Shown here: piece by piece, positions 43,522 to 52,183 of the stretch | How the letters are laid out: every line of letters starts with the position of its first letter | How positions within the stretch are numbered: position 1 is the first letter of the stretch | Assembly (NCBI RefSeq): GCF_014647975.1 | Contig: NZ_BMQF01000004.1 | Coordinates: forward strand, 1-64,000 | Direction of reading: 5' to 3' | Source: Streptomyces fumigatiscleroticus | GTDB taxonomy: Bacteria > Actinomycetota > Actinomycetes > Streptomycetales > Streptomycetaceae | Length of the DNA: 64,000 bases | Program-made: the position numbers and the translations under genes | Notes under the pieces: generated by a model | Database searches by the model: none | Seen by the model: the letters and a program-made list of their open reading frames with translations, nothing else | Told to the model about the DNA's origin: nothing

Positions 43522-43774
43522 TTTCAGCGGTCCTGTTGCCGCCGATTGGAGAAGGACGTTGCTCGTCTGAGGTCCTGAGACACCGCGTCACACCCCTGGT
43601 GGGTGTGTGCGTCGCGTGCGACCTCGGCGTTCGAGCCGTCCTCGGCGGAGCGGGGCCTTCTCCGTGCCCGGCACTCCTTCCTCCTCCGCCTCCTCCTCCG
43701 CTCGACGGCCTGTCGCCCGACGGTGTCTCGATACGCGTTTGCCCCTGACCGCACCAAGCAACCGCGAGGCCCGT
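43522..43774 (+). promoter_or_regulatory. long leader of the ABC-F gene with possible attenuation elements
   Basis: About 245 transcribed bases before the ATG. GGAGAAGGA near 43550 precedes a tiny frame (TTG CTC GTC TGA at about 43559). CACACCC and GGGTGTG near 43589-43607 can form a 7-bp hairpin. An open frame running to TGA at 43748 passes through a run of seven Pro codons (near 43681). Leaders like this control some ABC-F resistance genes by ribosome stalling; here it is a suggestion only. Confidence 0.4.
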
Positions 43775-45397
43775 ATGTCATCCGCCCTCACCTGTACCGC
43801 CCTGTCCTTCGACTGGCCCGACGGCACCCCCGTCCTCGACGGGCTCGACGCCGCCTTCCCGCCCGGCCGGACGGGGCTCGTCGGAGTCAACGGCTCCGGG
43901 AAATCCACCCTGCTCAGGCTGCTCGCCGGGGAACTGGCCCCCACCGACGGCACCGTCCACGTCACGGGCGAGGTCGGCCACCTCCCGCAGAACGTCACGC
44001 TCGACACCGGGCTCCGCGTCGACGAGGCGCTCGGCATCGCCGCGCGGCGGGCCGCGCTGCACGCCATCGAGGCGGGTGACACGGCCGAGGAGCACTTCGA
44101 GACGCTCGGCGACGACTGGGACGTCGAGGAGCGCGCCCTGGCCACGCTCGGCGAACTGGGCCTCGGCCACCTCGCGCTGGACCGCACCGTCGGCGAGCTG
44201 TCGGGCGGCGAGTCGGTGCTGCTGCGGCTGGCCGCGCTGCTGCTGCGCCGGCCCGACGTGCTGCTGCTGGACGAGCCGACCAACAACCTCGACCTGTACG
44301 CGCGCCGGCGGCTGTACGCGGCCGTCGCGGCCTGGCCGGGCGTGCTGGTCGTGGTCAGCCACGACCGGGAACTGCTGGACCTCGTCGACCGGATCGCCGA
44401 TCTGCGCGCCGGGGAGCTCACCTGGTACGGCGGGAACTTCTCCGCCTACGAGGAGGCGCTCGCCGTCGAGCAGGAGGCGGCCGAGCGGATGGTGCGGGTG
44501 GCCGGGGCCGATCTGCGCAGGCAGCAGCGTGAACTGACCGACGCCCGGGTCAAGCTGGCCCGCCGCAGGCGCTACGGCCAGAAGATGTGGGACAGCAAGC
44601 GCGAGCCGAAGATCGTCATGGGGGCGCGCAAGCGCGCGGCGCAGGAGTCCGCGGGCAAGCACCGCATCCTGCACGAGGAGAAGCTCGCCGAGGCCAGGAA
44701 GCGGCTCGACGAGGCGGTGGAGGCCGTACGGGACGACGACGAGATCCGCGTCGACCTGCCGTACACGGCCGTGCCGCCGGGCCGGTCCGTCCTCACCCTG
44801 CGCGATCTGCGACCGGCCCACTGCGCGCGCGTGGTGGGCTCCCTGGACGTGCACGGTCCCGAGCGGATCGCGCTGGTCGGGCGCAACGGCGCGGGCAAGA
44901 CCACGCTGCTGCGCACGATCGCCGGGGAGCTTCAGCCGGTGTCGGGCGAGGTCACGGCCCATGTGCCGCTGCGCTTCCTGCCGCAGCGCCTCGACGTCCT
45001 CGACGACGGGCTGACCGTCGCCGAGAACGTGGCCCGGTTCGCGCCGGGCGCCACCGGCAACCGGATCCGGGCGCGGCTGGCCCGCTTCCTGTTCCGGGGC
45101 GCCCGCGCCGACCAGCCGGCGGCGACGCTCTCCGGCGGCGAACGCTTCCGGGCGGCGCTGGCCGCGCTGATGCTGGCGGAGCCCGCGCCGCAGCTGCTGA
45201 TGCTGGACGAGCCGACGAACAACCTCGACATGGCGAGCGTGCGGCAGCTCACCACGGCCCTGGAGTCCTACGAGGGAGCGCTGATCGTGGCCAGTCACGA
45301 CCTGCCCTTCCTGGAGTCGGTCGGCATCACGCGCTGGCTGCTGCTGGACGGGGAGCTGAGCCGGACCACACCTGAGGCGGTCGCGCGTGCGGCCTGA
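43775..45397 (+). CDS. ABC-F family ATPase (second copy)
   Basis: A 540-residue protein with two ABC domains: Walker A GVNGSGKST near 39 and GRNGAGKTT near 370, signatures LSGGESVLLRLA and LSGGERFRAALA, and Walker B LLLDEPTNNLDL and LMLDEPTNNLD. The linker (about 240-315) is rich in Arg/Lys and contains RRRYGQKMWDSKREPK. No membrane domain. Streptomyces proteins of this kind often give antibiotic resistance at the ribosome. ATG at MSSALTC is the family start; an in-frame GTG 56 codons earlier is not conserved. Expression is from a strong promoter through a long leader. Confidence 0.92.
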   Translation: MSSALTCTALSFDWPDGTPVLDGLDAAFPPGRTGLVGVNGSGKSTLLRLLAGELAPTDGTVHVTGEVGHLPQNVTLDTGLRVDEALGIAARRAALHAIEAGDTAEEHFETLGDDWDVEERALATLGELGLGHLALDRTVGELSGGESVLLRLAALLLRRPDVLLLDEPTNNLDLYARRRLYAAVAAWPGVLVVVSHDRELLDLVDRIADLRAGELTWYGGNFSAYEEALAVEQEAAERMVRVAGADLRRQQRELTDARVKLARRRRYGQKMWDSKREPKIVMGARKRAAQESAGKHRILHEEKLAEARKRLDEAVEAVRDDDEIRVDLPYTAVPPGRSVLTLRDLRPAHCARVVGSLDVHGPERIALVGRNGAGKTTLLRTIAGELQPVSGEVTAHVPLRFLPQRLDVLDDGLTVAENVARFAPGATGNRIRARLARFLFRGARADQPAATLSGGERFRAALAALMLAEPAPQLLMLDEPTNNLDMASVRQLTTALESYEGALIVASHDLPFLESVGITRWLLLDGELSRTTPEAVARAA

Positions 45398-45552
45398 GGC
45401 GGTCGCGCATGCGGCCTGAGCGCTCCGTCGGACCTCCGGCGCCCGGCCGCGGGCCGTCGGAAGTTTCGGCTCCGCCCGTCCGCGCTGCATGATGGCGGCC
45501 GGCGCCCCACGAGGGCGCCGGCCGCCATCCCGCCGATACGAAAGAGCCGGTC

Positions 45553-46329
45553 GTGCCCAGCAAGAAGGCCCTCATCCGCCGCCCCAGCCCGCGCCTCGCC
45601 GAGGGGCTGGTGACCCACCTGGAGCGGACGGAGGTCGATCCCGATCTCGCGGTCGAGCAGTGGGAGGCGTATGCCGGGGCCCTGCGCGCCCACGGCTGGG
45701 AGACGATCGAGGTGGAGCCGGCCGACGACTGTCCCGACTCGGTGTTCGTCGAGGACACCGTCGTCATGTACAAGAACGTCGCTCTGATCACACGGCCGGG
45801 CGCCGAGTCCCGGCGCGAGGAGACCGCCGGGGTGGAGGAGGCCGTGGCCCGCCTCGGCTGCTCCGTCAACTGGATCTGGGAGCCGGGCACGCTGGACGGC
45901 GGCGACGTACTGAAGGTGGGCGACACCGTCTACGTCGGCCGCGGCGGCCGTACCAACGCGGCCGGCGTACAGCAGCTGCGGGCCGCCTTCGAACCGCTGG
46001 GGGCGCAGGTGGTCGCCGTGCCGGTGAGCAAGGTGCTGCACTTGAAGTCGGCGGTCACGGCGCTGCCCGATGGCACGGTCATCGGGCACATCCCGAGGAT
46101 GGACACGCCCTCGCTGTTCCCCCGTTTCCTGCCGGTGCCGGAGGAGTCGGGGGCGCACGTGGTGCTGCTCGGCGGCGGCAAGCTGCTGATGGCGGCGAGC
46201 GCGCCGCGGACGGCGGAGCTGCTCGCCGGGCTGGGCCACGAGCCGGTCGTGGTGGACATCGGCGAGTTCGAGAAGCTCGAGGGCTGTGTGACATGTCTCT
46301 CAGTACGGATGCGGGACCTGTATGCCTGA
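45553..46329 (+). CDS. dimethylarginine dimethylaminohydrolase (DDAH)
   Basis: A 258-residue pentein-fold hydrolase that cleaves methylated arginines to citrulline and methylamines. Catalytic residues are visible: His163 in VLHLKSAVT, Cys248 in GCVTCLSVRM, with Asp in DSVFVEDTVV and WEPGTLDGGDVL completing the site. Length is normal for bacterial DDAH. Starts at GTG after GAAAGAG. No methyltransferase partner nearby. Its end lies 105 bases before the desaturase operators. Confidence 0.92.
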   Translation: MPSKKALIRRPSPRLAEGLVTHLERTEVDPDLAVEQWEAYAGALRAHGWETIEVEPADDCPDSVFVEDTVVMYKNVALITRPGAESRREETAGVEEAVARLGCSVNWIWEPGTLDGGDVLKVGDTVYVGRGGRTNAAGVQQLRAAFEPLGAQVVAVPVSKVLHLKSAVTALPDGTVIGHIPRMDTPSLFPRFLPVPEESGAHVVLLGGGKLLMAASAPRTAELLAGLGHEPVVVDIGEFEKLEGCVTCLSVRMRDLYA

Positions 46330-46433
46330 CGGGTGGCCGCATCCCCCGTACAGCCCCGGGACCTGCGGGTCCCGGGGCTTTCCCGTACGCCCGCCGGACC
46401 CCGGTTGATCAGCAATCTTTACAGCGCGCTTAA

Positions 46434-46479
46434 CCTACGGTCTCGTAACCTACGGTGTCGTAGGCTACGAGACCGTAGG
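46434..46479. promoter_or_regulatory. three abutting operator-like palindromes upstream of the acyl-ACP desaturase gene
   Basis: Three 16-base sites in a row, spaced exactly 15 bases apart: CCTACGGTCTCGTAAC, CCTACGGTGTCGTAGG (perfect arms CCTACG/CGTAGG) and GCTACGAGACCGTAGG. This is the form of TetR-family operators known from fatty-acid genes. They lie 59 bases before the desaturase start, so they probably overlap its promoter and allow cooperative repression. Confidence 0.75.
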
Positions 46480-46537
46480 TTACGGCCGGCCGCTCGCCGG
46501 CCCCCTCCGCACTGTCACCCGTCCCCCTGGAGTACAC

Positions 46538-47512
46538 GTGACGCTCACTTCCCCTCACCTCGGCAGCCCCTCCAGCTGGACCGACGCCCGGTTGCTGTAC
46601 GCGCTGGAGGAAGTGGTCGAGAAGGAACTGAACCGGCATCTGAAGGTCGCCAAGGACTGGATGCCGCACGAGTACGTGCCGTGGAGCGACGGCCGCAACT
46701 TCCCCGGGTTCTTCGAAGACGGCGAGGCCTGGGAGAAGGAGCAGTCGAAGGTCACCGAGATCGGCCGGATCGCCCTGGTGGTCAATCTCCTCACCGAGGA
46801 CAACCTGCCCAGCTACCACCACGAGATCGCCACCCTCTTCGGCCGCGACGGCGCCTGGGGCACCTGGGTGCACCGCTGGACCGCGGAGGAGGGCCGGCAC
46901 GGCATCGTGATGCGGGACTACCTGCTCGCCTCGCGCGCGGTCGACCCGGACAAGCTGGAACGGTTCCGCATGGCCCACATGAGCGAGGGCTTCGAGTCGG
47001 ACAACAGCCACTCGATGCTGCACTCGGTGGCCTACGTCGCCTTCCAGGAGCTGGCCACCCGCATCTCGCACCGCAACACCGGCCACCAGTCCGGCGACCC
47101 GGTCTGCGACCGCATGCTGGCCCGCATCGCGACCGACGAGAACCTGCACATGGTCTTCTACCGCAACCTGCTGGGGGCGGCTTTCGAGATCGCGCCCGAC
47201 CCGACCATGCAGGCGGTGCGCGACGTGGTGGTCAACTTCCGGATGCCCGGCCACGGCATCCCCGGCTTCGAGCGGGCCGCCGCGCAGATGGCGATCGGCG
47301 AGGTCTACAACCTGCGCATCCACCACGACGACGTGCTCCAGCCCGTGCTGCGCTTCTTGAAGGTCATGGAGATCGACGGCCTCGGCCCCGAGGGCCTGCG
47401 GGCCCAGGAGGAACTCGGCGTCTTCATGGGCGGCCTGAACGCGGAGGCCGCGAAGTTCGACGAGAAGCTCGCGGCCCGCAAGGCCCGCCTGGCGGCACGC
47501 TCGGCACTCTGA
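46538..47512 (+). CDS. acyl-ACP desaturase (fatty acid desaturase type 2)
   Basis: A 324-residue soluble diiron desaturase. Metal ligands lie in AEEGRHGIVMRDYLL (near 117) and ATDENLHMVFYRNLL (near 203), the two ExxH motifs of plant-type stearoyl-ACP desaturases; another Glu is in TEDNLPSYH. It inserts a cis double bond into acyl-ACP and so adjusts membrane fluidity. CTGGAG lies 6 bases before the GTG start. It is probably controlled by a TetR-type repressor at three upstream palindromes. Confidence 0.93.
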   Translation: MTLTSPHLGSPSSWTDARLLYALEEVVEKELNRHLKVAKDWMPHEYVPWSDGRNFPGFFEDGEAWEKEQSKVTEIGRIALVVNLLTEDNLPSYHHEIATLFGRDGAWGTWVHRWTAEEGRHGIVMRDYLLASRAVDPDKLERFRMAHMSEGFESDNSHSMLHSVAYVAFQELATRISHRNTGHQSGDPVCDRMLARIATDENLHMVFYRNLLGAAFEIAPDPTMQAVRDVVVNFRMPGHGIPGFERAAAQMAIGEVYNLRIHHDDVLQPVLRFLKVMEIDGLGPEGLRAQEELGVFMGGLNAEAAKFDEKLAARKARLAARSAL

Positions 47513-47697
47513 CGCGTCCCCGGCCGCTGCTCGGGCGCCGCCGCCTGCCGCCTCGCTGCCGCGTCCCGTACGTCCGGCACGGGAGAGGCGGCGCAGGGCA
47601 TGGAGCAGGTCGCGCCGGGGTGCCAGGCGGCCCTCGCGGCTGCCGTGGCCGCCGTGGCCGCCGTGGCCGCCGGCCGGCCCTCCCGTTCCTCCGGGGG

Positions 47698-47735
47698 CCG
47701 GCAGCGCGGTACCGGTGCCGGTACCGCGCTGCCGG
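47698..47735. terminator. bidirectional hairpin terminator
   Basis: A perfect 18-bp inverted repeat with a 2-base centre (arms include GCGCGGTACCGG and CCGGTACCGCGC) lies between the convergent desaturase and WhiB genes, 10 bases beyond the WhiB stop. It should end both transcripts. The preceding 185 bases contain GTGGCCGCC repeats and no supported gene. Confidence 0.75.
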
Positions 47736-47744
47736 GCCCGGCCG

Positions 47745-47990
47745 TTACCGGCCCGCGCGCCGGAGCTCCAGCCGTTCCTTCTCCGACAGCCCGCCCCAGA
47801 CGCCGAAGCGCTCGTCGTGCTCGAGCGCGAAGTCCAGACAGAGGGAGCGGATGGGGCACAGGGAGCAGATGCGCTTCGCCTCCCGCACGGAGCTGCCCGG
47901 TTCGGGGAAGAAGAAGTCCCCCCCGGTCTGCGCGCACAGCGCCTCCTCCTGCCAGTCGAGGGCGGGCGCCGGAATCGTTTCGATGTGCAT
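47745..47990 (-). CDS. WhiB-family iron-sulfur transcriptional regulator
   Basis: An 81-residue Wbl protein. The four cluster Cys are in ALCAQTG, then RICSLCPIRSLCLDFAL (C-x2-C-x5-C). The G(V/I)WGG turn is FGVWGGLSEKER and the C-terminus is basic (RLELRRAGR), binding DNA. Start at ATG MHIETIPAP is preferred; an in-frame TTG upstream would add 13 non-conserved residues. It acts with sigma factor region 4. It is not near any sporulation operon except ssgD 5 kb away; which Wbl subclass it is cannot be told with certainty. Confidence 0.93.
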   Translation of the reverse strand: MHIETIPAPALDWQEEALCAQTGGDFFFPEPGSSVREAKRICSLCPIRSLCLDFALEHDERFGVWGGLSEKERLELRRAGR

Positions 47991-48194
47991 GGCCGTGATC
48001 GTGCCCGGCGGCGAAAAACGTTCGATCAACGCCGGATCAACGCCGCCGAGGCAGGGCCCACGGCCCCCCGATGGTCGCCCGCCCGGCCCGCAGACGCACG
48101 GCGGCGCGCGGAGAGGGCGCCGCGGCGGCGGTTGTCAGTGGGCGGTGCGAGACTCGGCAGAGCAGGCAACGGGACCTTTCCGAGGAGGGCGCAG

Positions 48195-48980
48195 ATGCTC
48201 ACCACCCGTTCCGTCAACGGTGCCCCGAACCGGCTCGCGGTCGGCACGCCCGACCTCGACGGCACCGTCTCCTTCTACGGCTCTCTCTTCGGCTGGCGCT
48301 TCGGGCCGGCGGGGCCCGGGGCCGGCGGCCACGGCCTCTTCCGGCTGGGCGGCGGGACGGTGGCCGGCGGCGTGCGGACCACCCCGGAGCAGGGTCCGTC
48401 GTCCTGGACGGTGTACTTCCGCACGGCCGACGCCGAGGCCACCGCCAAGGCGGCCCGGCAGGCGCACGGGAGGGTGCTCGTGCCGCCCGCGGACGTGGCG
48501 GACCAGGGCCGCACGGCGGTCCTCGCCGACCGCGCGGGCGTGCCGTTCGGCATCCGGCAGCCGGGAGGGACCGGCGGCCTGGACCTGGCCGGGCAGCCCG
48601 GTTCGCTGAGCTGGGTGGAGCTGTACACGCCGGACATCGCCGCGGCGGCCGCGTTCTACCACGCCGTGCTGGGCCTGGAGACGGCGGCGGTCTCCTTCCC
48701 CGGCGGCGTCTACACCTGCCTCAACCCCGCCGGGACCGGCGAGGAGGCCATGTTCGGCGGCATGGTCCCGCTGGCCGACGACGCGACGGAGACGGAGCCG
48801 TCCTGGCTGCCGTACTTCGGGGTCGCGGACACGGACGCGGTGCTCGCCCGCGCGCGGGAGCTGGGCGGCACGGTCCGGTTGCCCGCCACGGACGTCCAGG
48901 GCGTCGGCCGCGTCGCCCGGCTCACCGATCCGTACGGCGCCCGCTTCGCGGTGATCGAGGGGGTGCCGCGCCGGGAGTGA
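48195..48980 (+). CDS. VOC-superfamily protein with two glyoxalase-like domains
   Basis: A 261-residue protein with two VOC/glyoxalase-like repeats: residues 10-120 (GTPDLDGTVSFYGSLFGW) and 135-258 (LYTPDIAAAAAFYHAVLGLE). Metal ligands are not all present in the first half. GGAGGG lies about 6 bases before the ATG. Such Streptomyces proteins often bind small molecules or oxidise them; no substrate can be given. Convergent with the LacI-type gene, 3 bases apart. Confidence 0.85.
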   Translation: MLTTRSVNGAPNRLAVGTPDLDGTVSFYGSLFGWRFGPAGPGAGGHGLFRLGGGTVAGGVRTTPEQGPSSWTVYFRTADAEATAKAARQAHGRVLVPPADVADQGRTAVLADRAGVPFGIRQPGGTGGLDLAGQPGSLSWVELYTPDIAAAAAFYHAVLGLETAAVSFPGGVYTCLNPAGTGEEAMFGGMVPLADDATETEPSWLPYFGVADTDAVLARARELGGTVRLPATDVQGVGRVARLTDPYGARFAVIEGVPRRE

Positions 48981-48983
48981 GGG

Positions 48984-50030
48984 TCACGCGGAGGCGCGCC
49001 GCACCAGGGTCGTGGGCAGGACGACACCGGACGGCGTGTCCCCGTCGTCCGGTGCCGTCCTGCCGCCGTTGCGGCGGTCGAGGTCACGGAGCAGCAGACG
49101 GGCCATCAGCCGGCCCATCCCCTCGATGTCCTGACGGACGGTCGTCAGCGGCGGATCGGTCTGCTCGGCGACGGGCAGCATGTCGTCGAACCCGACCACG
49201 GCCACGTCGTCCGGCACCCGCAGCCCGCGCTCGCGCAGCACCCGCAGGGCGCCCGAGGCGGTGAGGTCGTTGGCGGCGAACACGGCGTCCAGGTCCGGGC
49301 ACCGGTCGAGCAGTTCCCGCATCGCCCGCTCACCGCCGCCCGGGGTGAAGTCGCTCTCCACCACGAGCCGCGGATCGGCGCCGGGCAGGATGTCCCGGAA
49401 GCCGTCGAGCCGGTCGGCCGCGGACGTCTGGTCCAGGGCGCCGCTGATGTGGGCGATCCGGGTGCGGCCCAGGCCGACGAGATGGCGTACGGCCTGGCGG
49501 GCGCCGCCGCGGTTGTCGCTGTCCACGTACACCGCGCCGTCCTGCCCGTCGCTCCATCCGGGCCGCCCGCCGAACACGGTCGGCACACCGGCGTGCCGGA
49601 TCAGACCGGGCAGGGGATCGTCGAGGTGCAGGGAGAAGACCAGGGCGCCGTCGACATGACCGCCGGCCAGATAGCGGGCGACGCGGGCGTGGTCCTCGCG
49701 GCCCTCGGTGAGCAGCAGCACGAGCTGGTTGTCGTGGGCCGTCAGCTCCTTGCTGATGCCGCGCAGCTGGAGGGCGAAGAAGGGGTCGGCGAAGACCCGG
49801 GTCTCCGGCTCGGCGACCACGACGGCGACGGCGTCGTGCCGCCTGGTCACCAGGGAGCGGGCGGCCTGGTTGGGGACGTATCCGAGCTCCTCCACCGCTT
49901 GCCGGACCCGTTCGGCGAGCGGCTGCCGCACGCCGTCCCCGCCGTTGACCACCCGCGACACGGTGGCCCGCGAGACCCCGGCCAGCGCGGCCACGGCCTC
50001 CAGCGTGGGACGCGGCGCTGTCTCGGTCAC
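48984..50030 (-). CDS. LacI-family transcriptional regulator
   Basis: A 348-residue repressor. The N-terminal HTH is TLEAVAALAGVSRATVSRVVNG with hinge helix YVPNQAARSLVTRRHDAVAVVV, followed by a periplasmic-binding-protein-like ligand domain (FADPFFALQLRGISKELT to the end) with AVVGFDDMLPVAEQTDPPLTTVRQD typical of the family C-terminus. The ligand is probably a sugar, but no sugar transporter or hydrolase is adjacent. GTG start. The noncoding minisatellite region lies directly upstream. Confidence 0.92.
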   Translation of the reverse strand: MTETAPRPTLEAVAALAGVSRATVSRVVNGGDGVRQPLAERVRQAVEELGYVPNQAARSLVTRRHDAVAVVVAEPETRVFADPFFALQLRGISKELTAHDNQLVLLLTEGREDHARVARYLAGGHVDGALVFSLHLDDPLPGLIRHAGVPTVFGGRPGWSDGQDGAVYVDSDNRGGARQAVRHLVGLGRTRIAHISGALDQTSAADRLDGFRDILPGADPRLVVESDFTPGGGERAMRELLDRCPDLDAVFAANDLTASGALRVLRERGLRVPDDVAVVGFDDMLPVAEQTDPPLTTVRQDIEGMGRLMARLLLRDLDRRNGGRTAPDDGDTPSGVVLPTTLVRRASA

Positions 50031-50289
50031 TTGGGGCTCCTTCTCGGCGGCTGCGGATCAGGATAGACCCGGGCCACCGACTCGGCCGGAGACGGCCGAG
50101 AGCGCTCTCGCCCTCGCGGAACCGCGTACCACGAGCGCGGAGCGCGGAGCGCGGACCGGGAACCCGGGGAAGGACGGACAGCAGTGCGAACCTCGCTCCC
50201 CCGCCGCCCGCCGCCCGCCGCTCCCCGGCCTCGCGCAACCGCCAGGCCGGGGAGGCCACCGGACTGCAAGCCGCGAGGCCACAGGACCG

Positions 50290-51020
50290 CCGCTCCGCGG
50301 AGACCGCCTGACTGCCGGACTGCCGGGCCGCGAAGGCCCGCCGGGCCGCCGGGCCGCCGGGCCGCCAGGCCGCCAGGCCGCCAGGCCGCCGTACCGGCGG
50401 GGCCGGGGGCCGCAAGGAGCCGCGAAACCAGCGGGCCGCCAGATACCGGAGACCGCCAGCGCCGGAGGCCGCAGGAGCCGCCAGACCACAGGGCCGCGAA
50501 GACCCGCCGGGCTGCCGGGCCGCAACGGCCACAGGACCACCAGATCGCGAAGTCCGCGAAGTCCGCGAAGTCCGCGAAACCACCGGGCCACACGGCCCCG
50601 CAGGCCGCCAGGCCGCGGAGACCGCCAAGCCCCGCAGGCCGCCAGGCCGCGGAGACCGTCAGGCCTCGGGAACCGCCAAGCCCCGGAGACCGCCAAGCCC
50701 CGGAGACCGCCAAGCCCCGAAAGCCGCCAAGCCGCGGAGACCGTCAGGCCTCGGGAACCGCCAAGCCGCGAAGACCACCAAGCCCCGAAGACCACCAGGC
50801 CCCGGGAACCGCCAAGCCGCGGAGACCGCCAAGCCGCGGAGACCACCAAGCCCCGAAGACCACCAGGCCCCGGGAACCGCCAAGTCCCGGGGACCGCCAA
50901 GTCCCGGGGACCGCCAAGTCCCGGGGACCGCCAAGTCCCGGGGACCGCCAAGTCCCGGGGACCGCCAAGTCCCGGGGACCGCCAAGTCCCGGGGACCGCC
51001 AAGTCCCGAAGGTCGCCAGG
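50290..51020. repeat. noncoding 17-bp minisatellite
   Basis: About 730 bases of degenerate tandem units near CCGCCAAGNCCCGGRGA (17 bases). Bases 50881-50999 are seven perfect copies of CAAGTCCCGGGGACCGC; earlier units drift (AAGCCCCGGAGACCGCC and similar), with 9-base subrepeats of GGCCGCCAG near 50345-50400 and GAAGTCCGC near 50555. Long open frames exist on both strands and in all phases, which follows from the repeat; none has a gene-like N-terminus. The remaining 50031-50290 and 51021-51082 hold no supported gene. Confidence 0.9.
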
Positions 51021-51082
51021 ACGTCAGCAAGGTCCCGCACGCCAGTGTGGCCCCCCGTTTCCCCCGTTCCCCCTCCGGTGGC

Positions 51083-52108
51083 TCAAGGGGCCGTCGGTCG
51101 GTCCTTGCGGGCACGGCTCGGCTGGACCCGTTTGGGCTCGCCCGGCATCTTGGGGTACTCGGGCGGGTACGGCAGGTCGCCGTGACCGTGGTCGCGTTCG
51201 TCCTTGGCGGCCAGTTCCAGGAGCGCGTCGAGCGAGTAGGCGTGGTCGTCCATGTCCGCGTGCACGTCGCCGAGGGCGGCGAAGCGCGCGGGCATGGTCG
51301 CGAGGTCGAAGTCGCGGGGCCGGGCGGCGCCGACCTCGTCCCAGCGCAGGGGTGCCGAGACCGGGGCGTGAGGGCGGGGCCGTACGGAGTAGGCGGAGGC
51401 GATGGTGCGGTCGCGGGCGGTCTGGTTGTAGTCGAGGAAGATGCGCTCGCCGCGCTCCTCCTTCCACCACTTGATGGTGACCAGGTCCGGCATCCGGCGT
51501 TCCATCTCCCGGCCGACCGCGATGGCCGCGCGCCGCACCTGGGTGAAGGTCCAGCGCGGCTGGATCGGCACGAAGACGTGCAGGCCGCGGCCGCCGGAGG
51601 TCTTGGGCCAGCCCCGCAGGCCGCCGAAGGCGTCGAGGACGGCGCGCAGTTCGTGGGCGGCGCGGGCGGCGTCGGCGTAGTCGGTGCCGGGCTGCGGGTC
51701 GAGGTCGATGCGGAGTTCGTCGGGGTGGTCGACGTCGGCGCGCCGTACCGGCCAGGGGTGGAAGGTGAGGGTGCCGTACTGGGCGGCCCACAGCACGGCG
51801 CCCACCTCGGTGGGGGACATCTCGTCGGCGCTGCGGCCGCTGGGGAAGGTGATGTGGGCGGTCGGGATCCAGCCGGGCATGCTCTTGGGCGCGCGTTTCT
51901 GGAAGAACCACTCGCCGGTCACTCCGTCGGGGTAGCGCTCCAGGGTGGTGGGTCTCTCACGCAGGGCGCGCAGGATGCCGGGGCCGACGGCCAGGTAGTA
52001 CCGGGCGAGGTCCAGCTTGGTGAAGCCGCGCTCCGGGAAGAACACCTTGTCCGGGCTGGACAGCCGTACGGTCCGGCCGTCCGCTTCCAGTTCCACCGCG
52101 TCACCCAT
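51083..52108 (-). CDS. LigD-type polymerase/primase domain protein
   Basis: A 341-residue stand-alone polymerase of the archaeo-eukaryotic primase fold, as in the polymerase part of LigD for bacterial end joining. The catalytic Asp pair is in ELRIDLDPQPG at D135 and D137; SPDKVFFPERGFTKLDLARYY is the family start and SGGRGLHVFVPI the core. It fills gaps with ribo- or deoxynucleotides. No nuclease or ligase domain. The ligase gene is divergent, 75 bases away. The ATG has no clear ribosome site. Confidence 0.92.
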   Translation of the reverse strand: MGDAVELEADGRTVRLSSPDKVFFPERGFTKLDLARYYLAVGPGILRALRERPTTLERYPDGVTGEWFFQKRAPKSMPGWIPTAHITFPSGRSADEMSPTEVGAVLWAAQYGTLTFHPWPVRRADVDHPDELRIDLDPQPGTDYADAARAAHELRAVLDAFGGLRGWPKTSGGRGLHVFVPIQPRWTFTQVRRAAIAVGREMERRMPDLVTIKWWKEERGERIFLDYNQTARDRTIASAYSVRPRPHAPVSAPLRWDEVGAARPRDFDLATMPARFAALGDVHADMDDHAYSLDALLELAAKDERDHGHGDLPYPPEYPKMPGEPKRVQPSRARKDRPTAP

Positions 52109-52183
52109 GCGAGCCACGGTAGGCGGAACGGGCATACCTCGCACACCAGGCGATTCTCGGCGTAAGCGGTCAGAATCATCGGT

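Noticed and set aside
43607..43774. In-frame GTG extension of the second ABC-F protein
   Set aside because: Adds 56 Arg/Ser/Pro-rich residues with no conservation; it lies in the leader downstream of the promoter.
50881..50999. CRISPR-like array
   Set aside because: Units are contiguous with no spacers and no cas genes are present.
50058..51114. Repeat proteins on both strands (Pro-Gly-Leu-Gly-Gly units)
   Set aside because: All phases of a 17-base noncoding array are open; no conserved start, signal or ribosome site.
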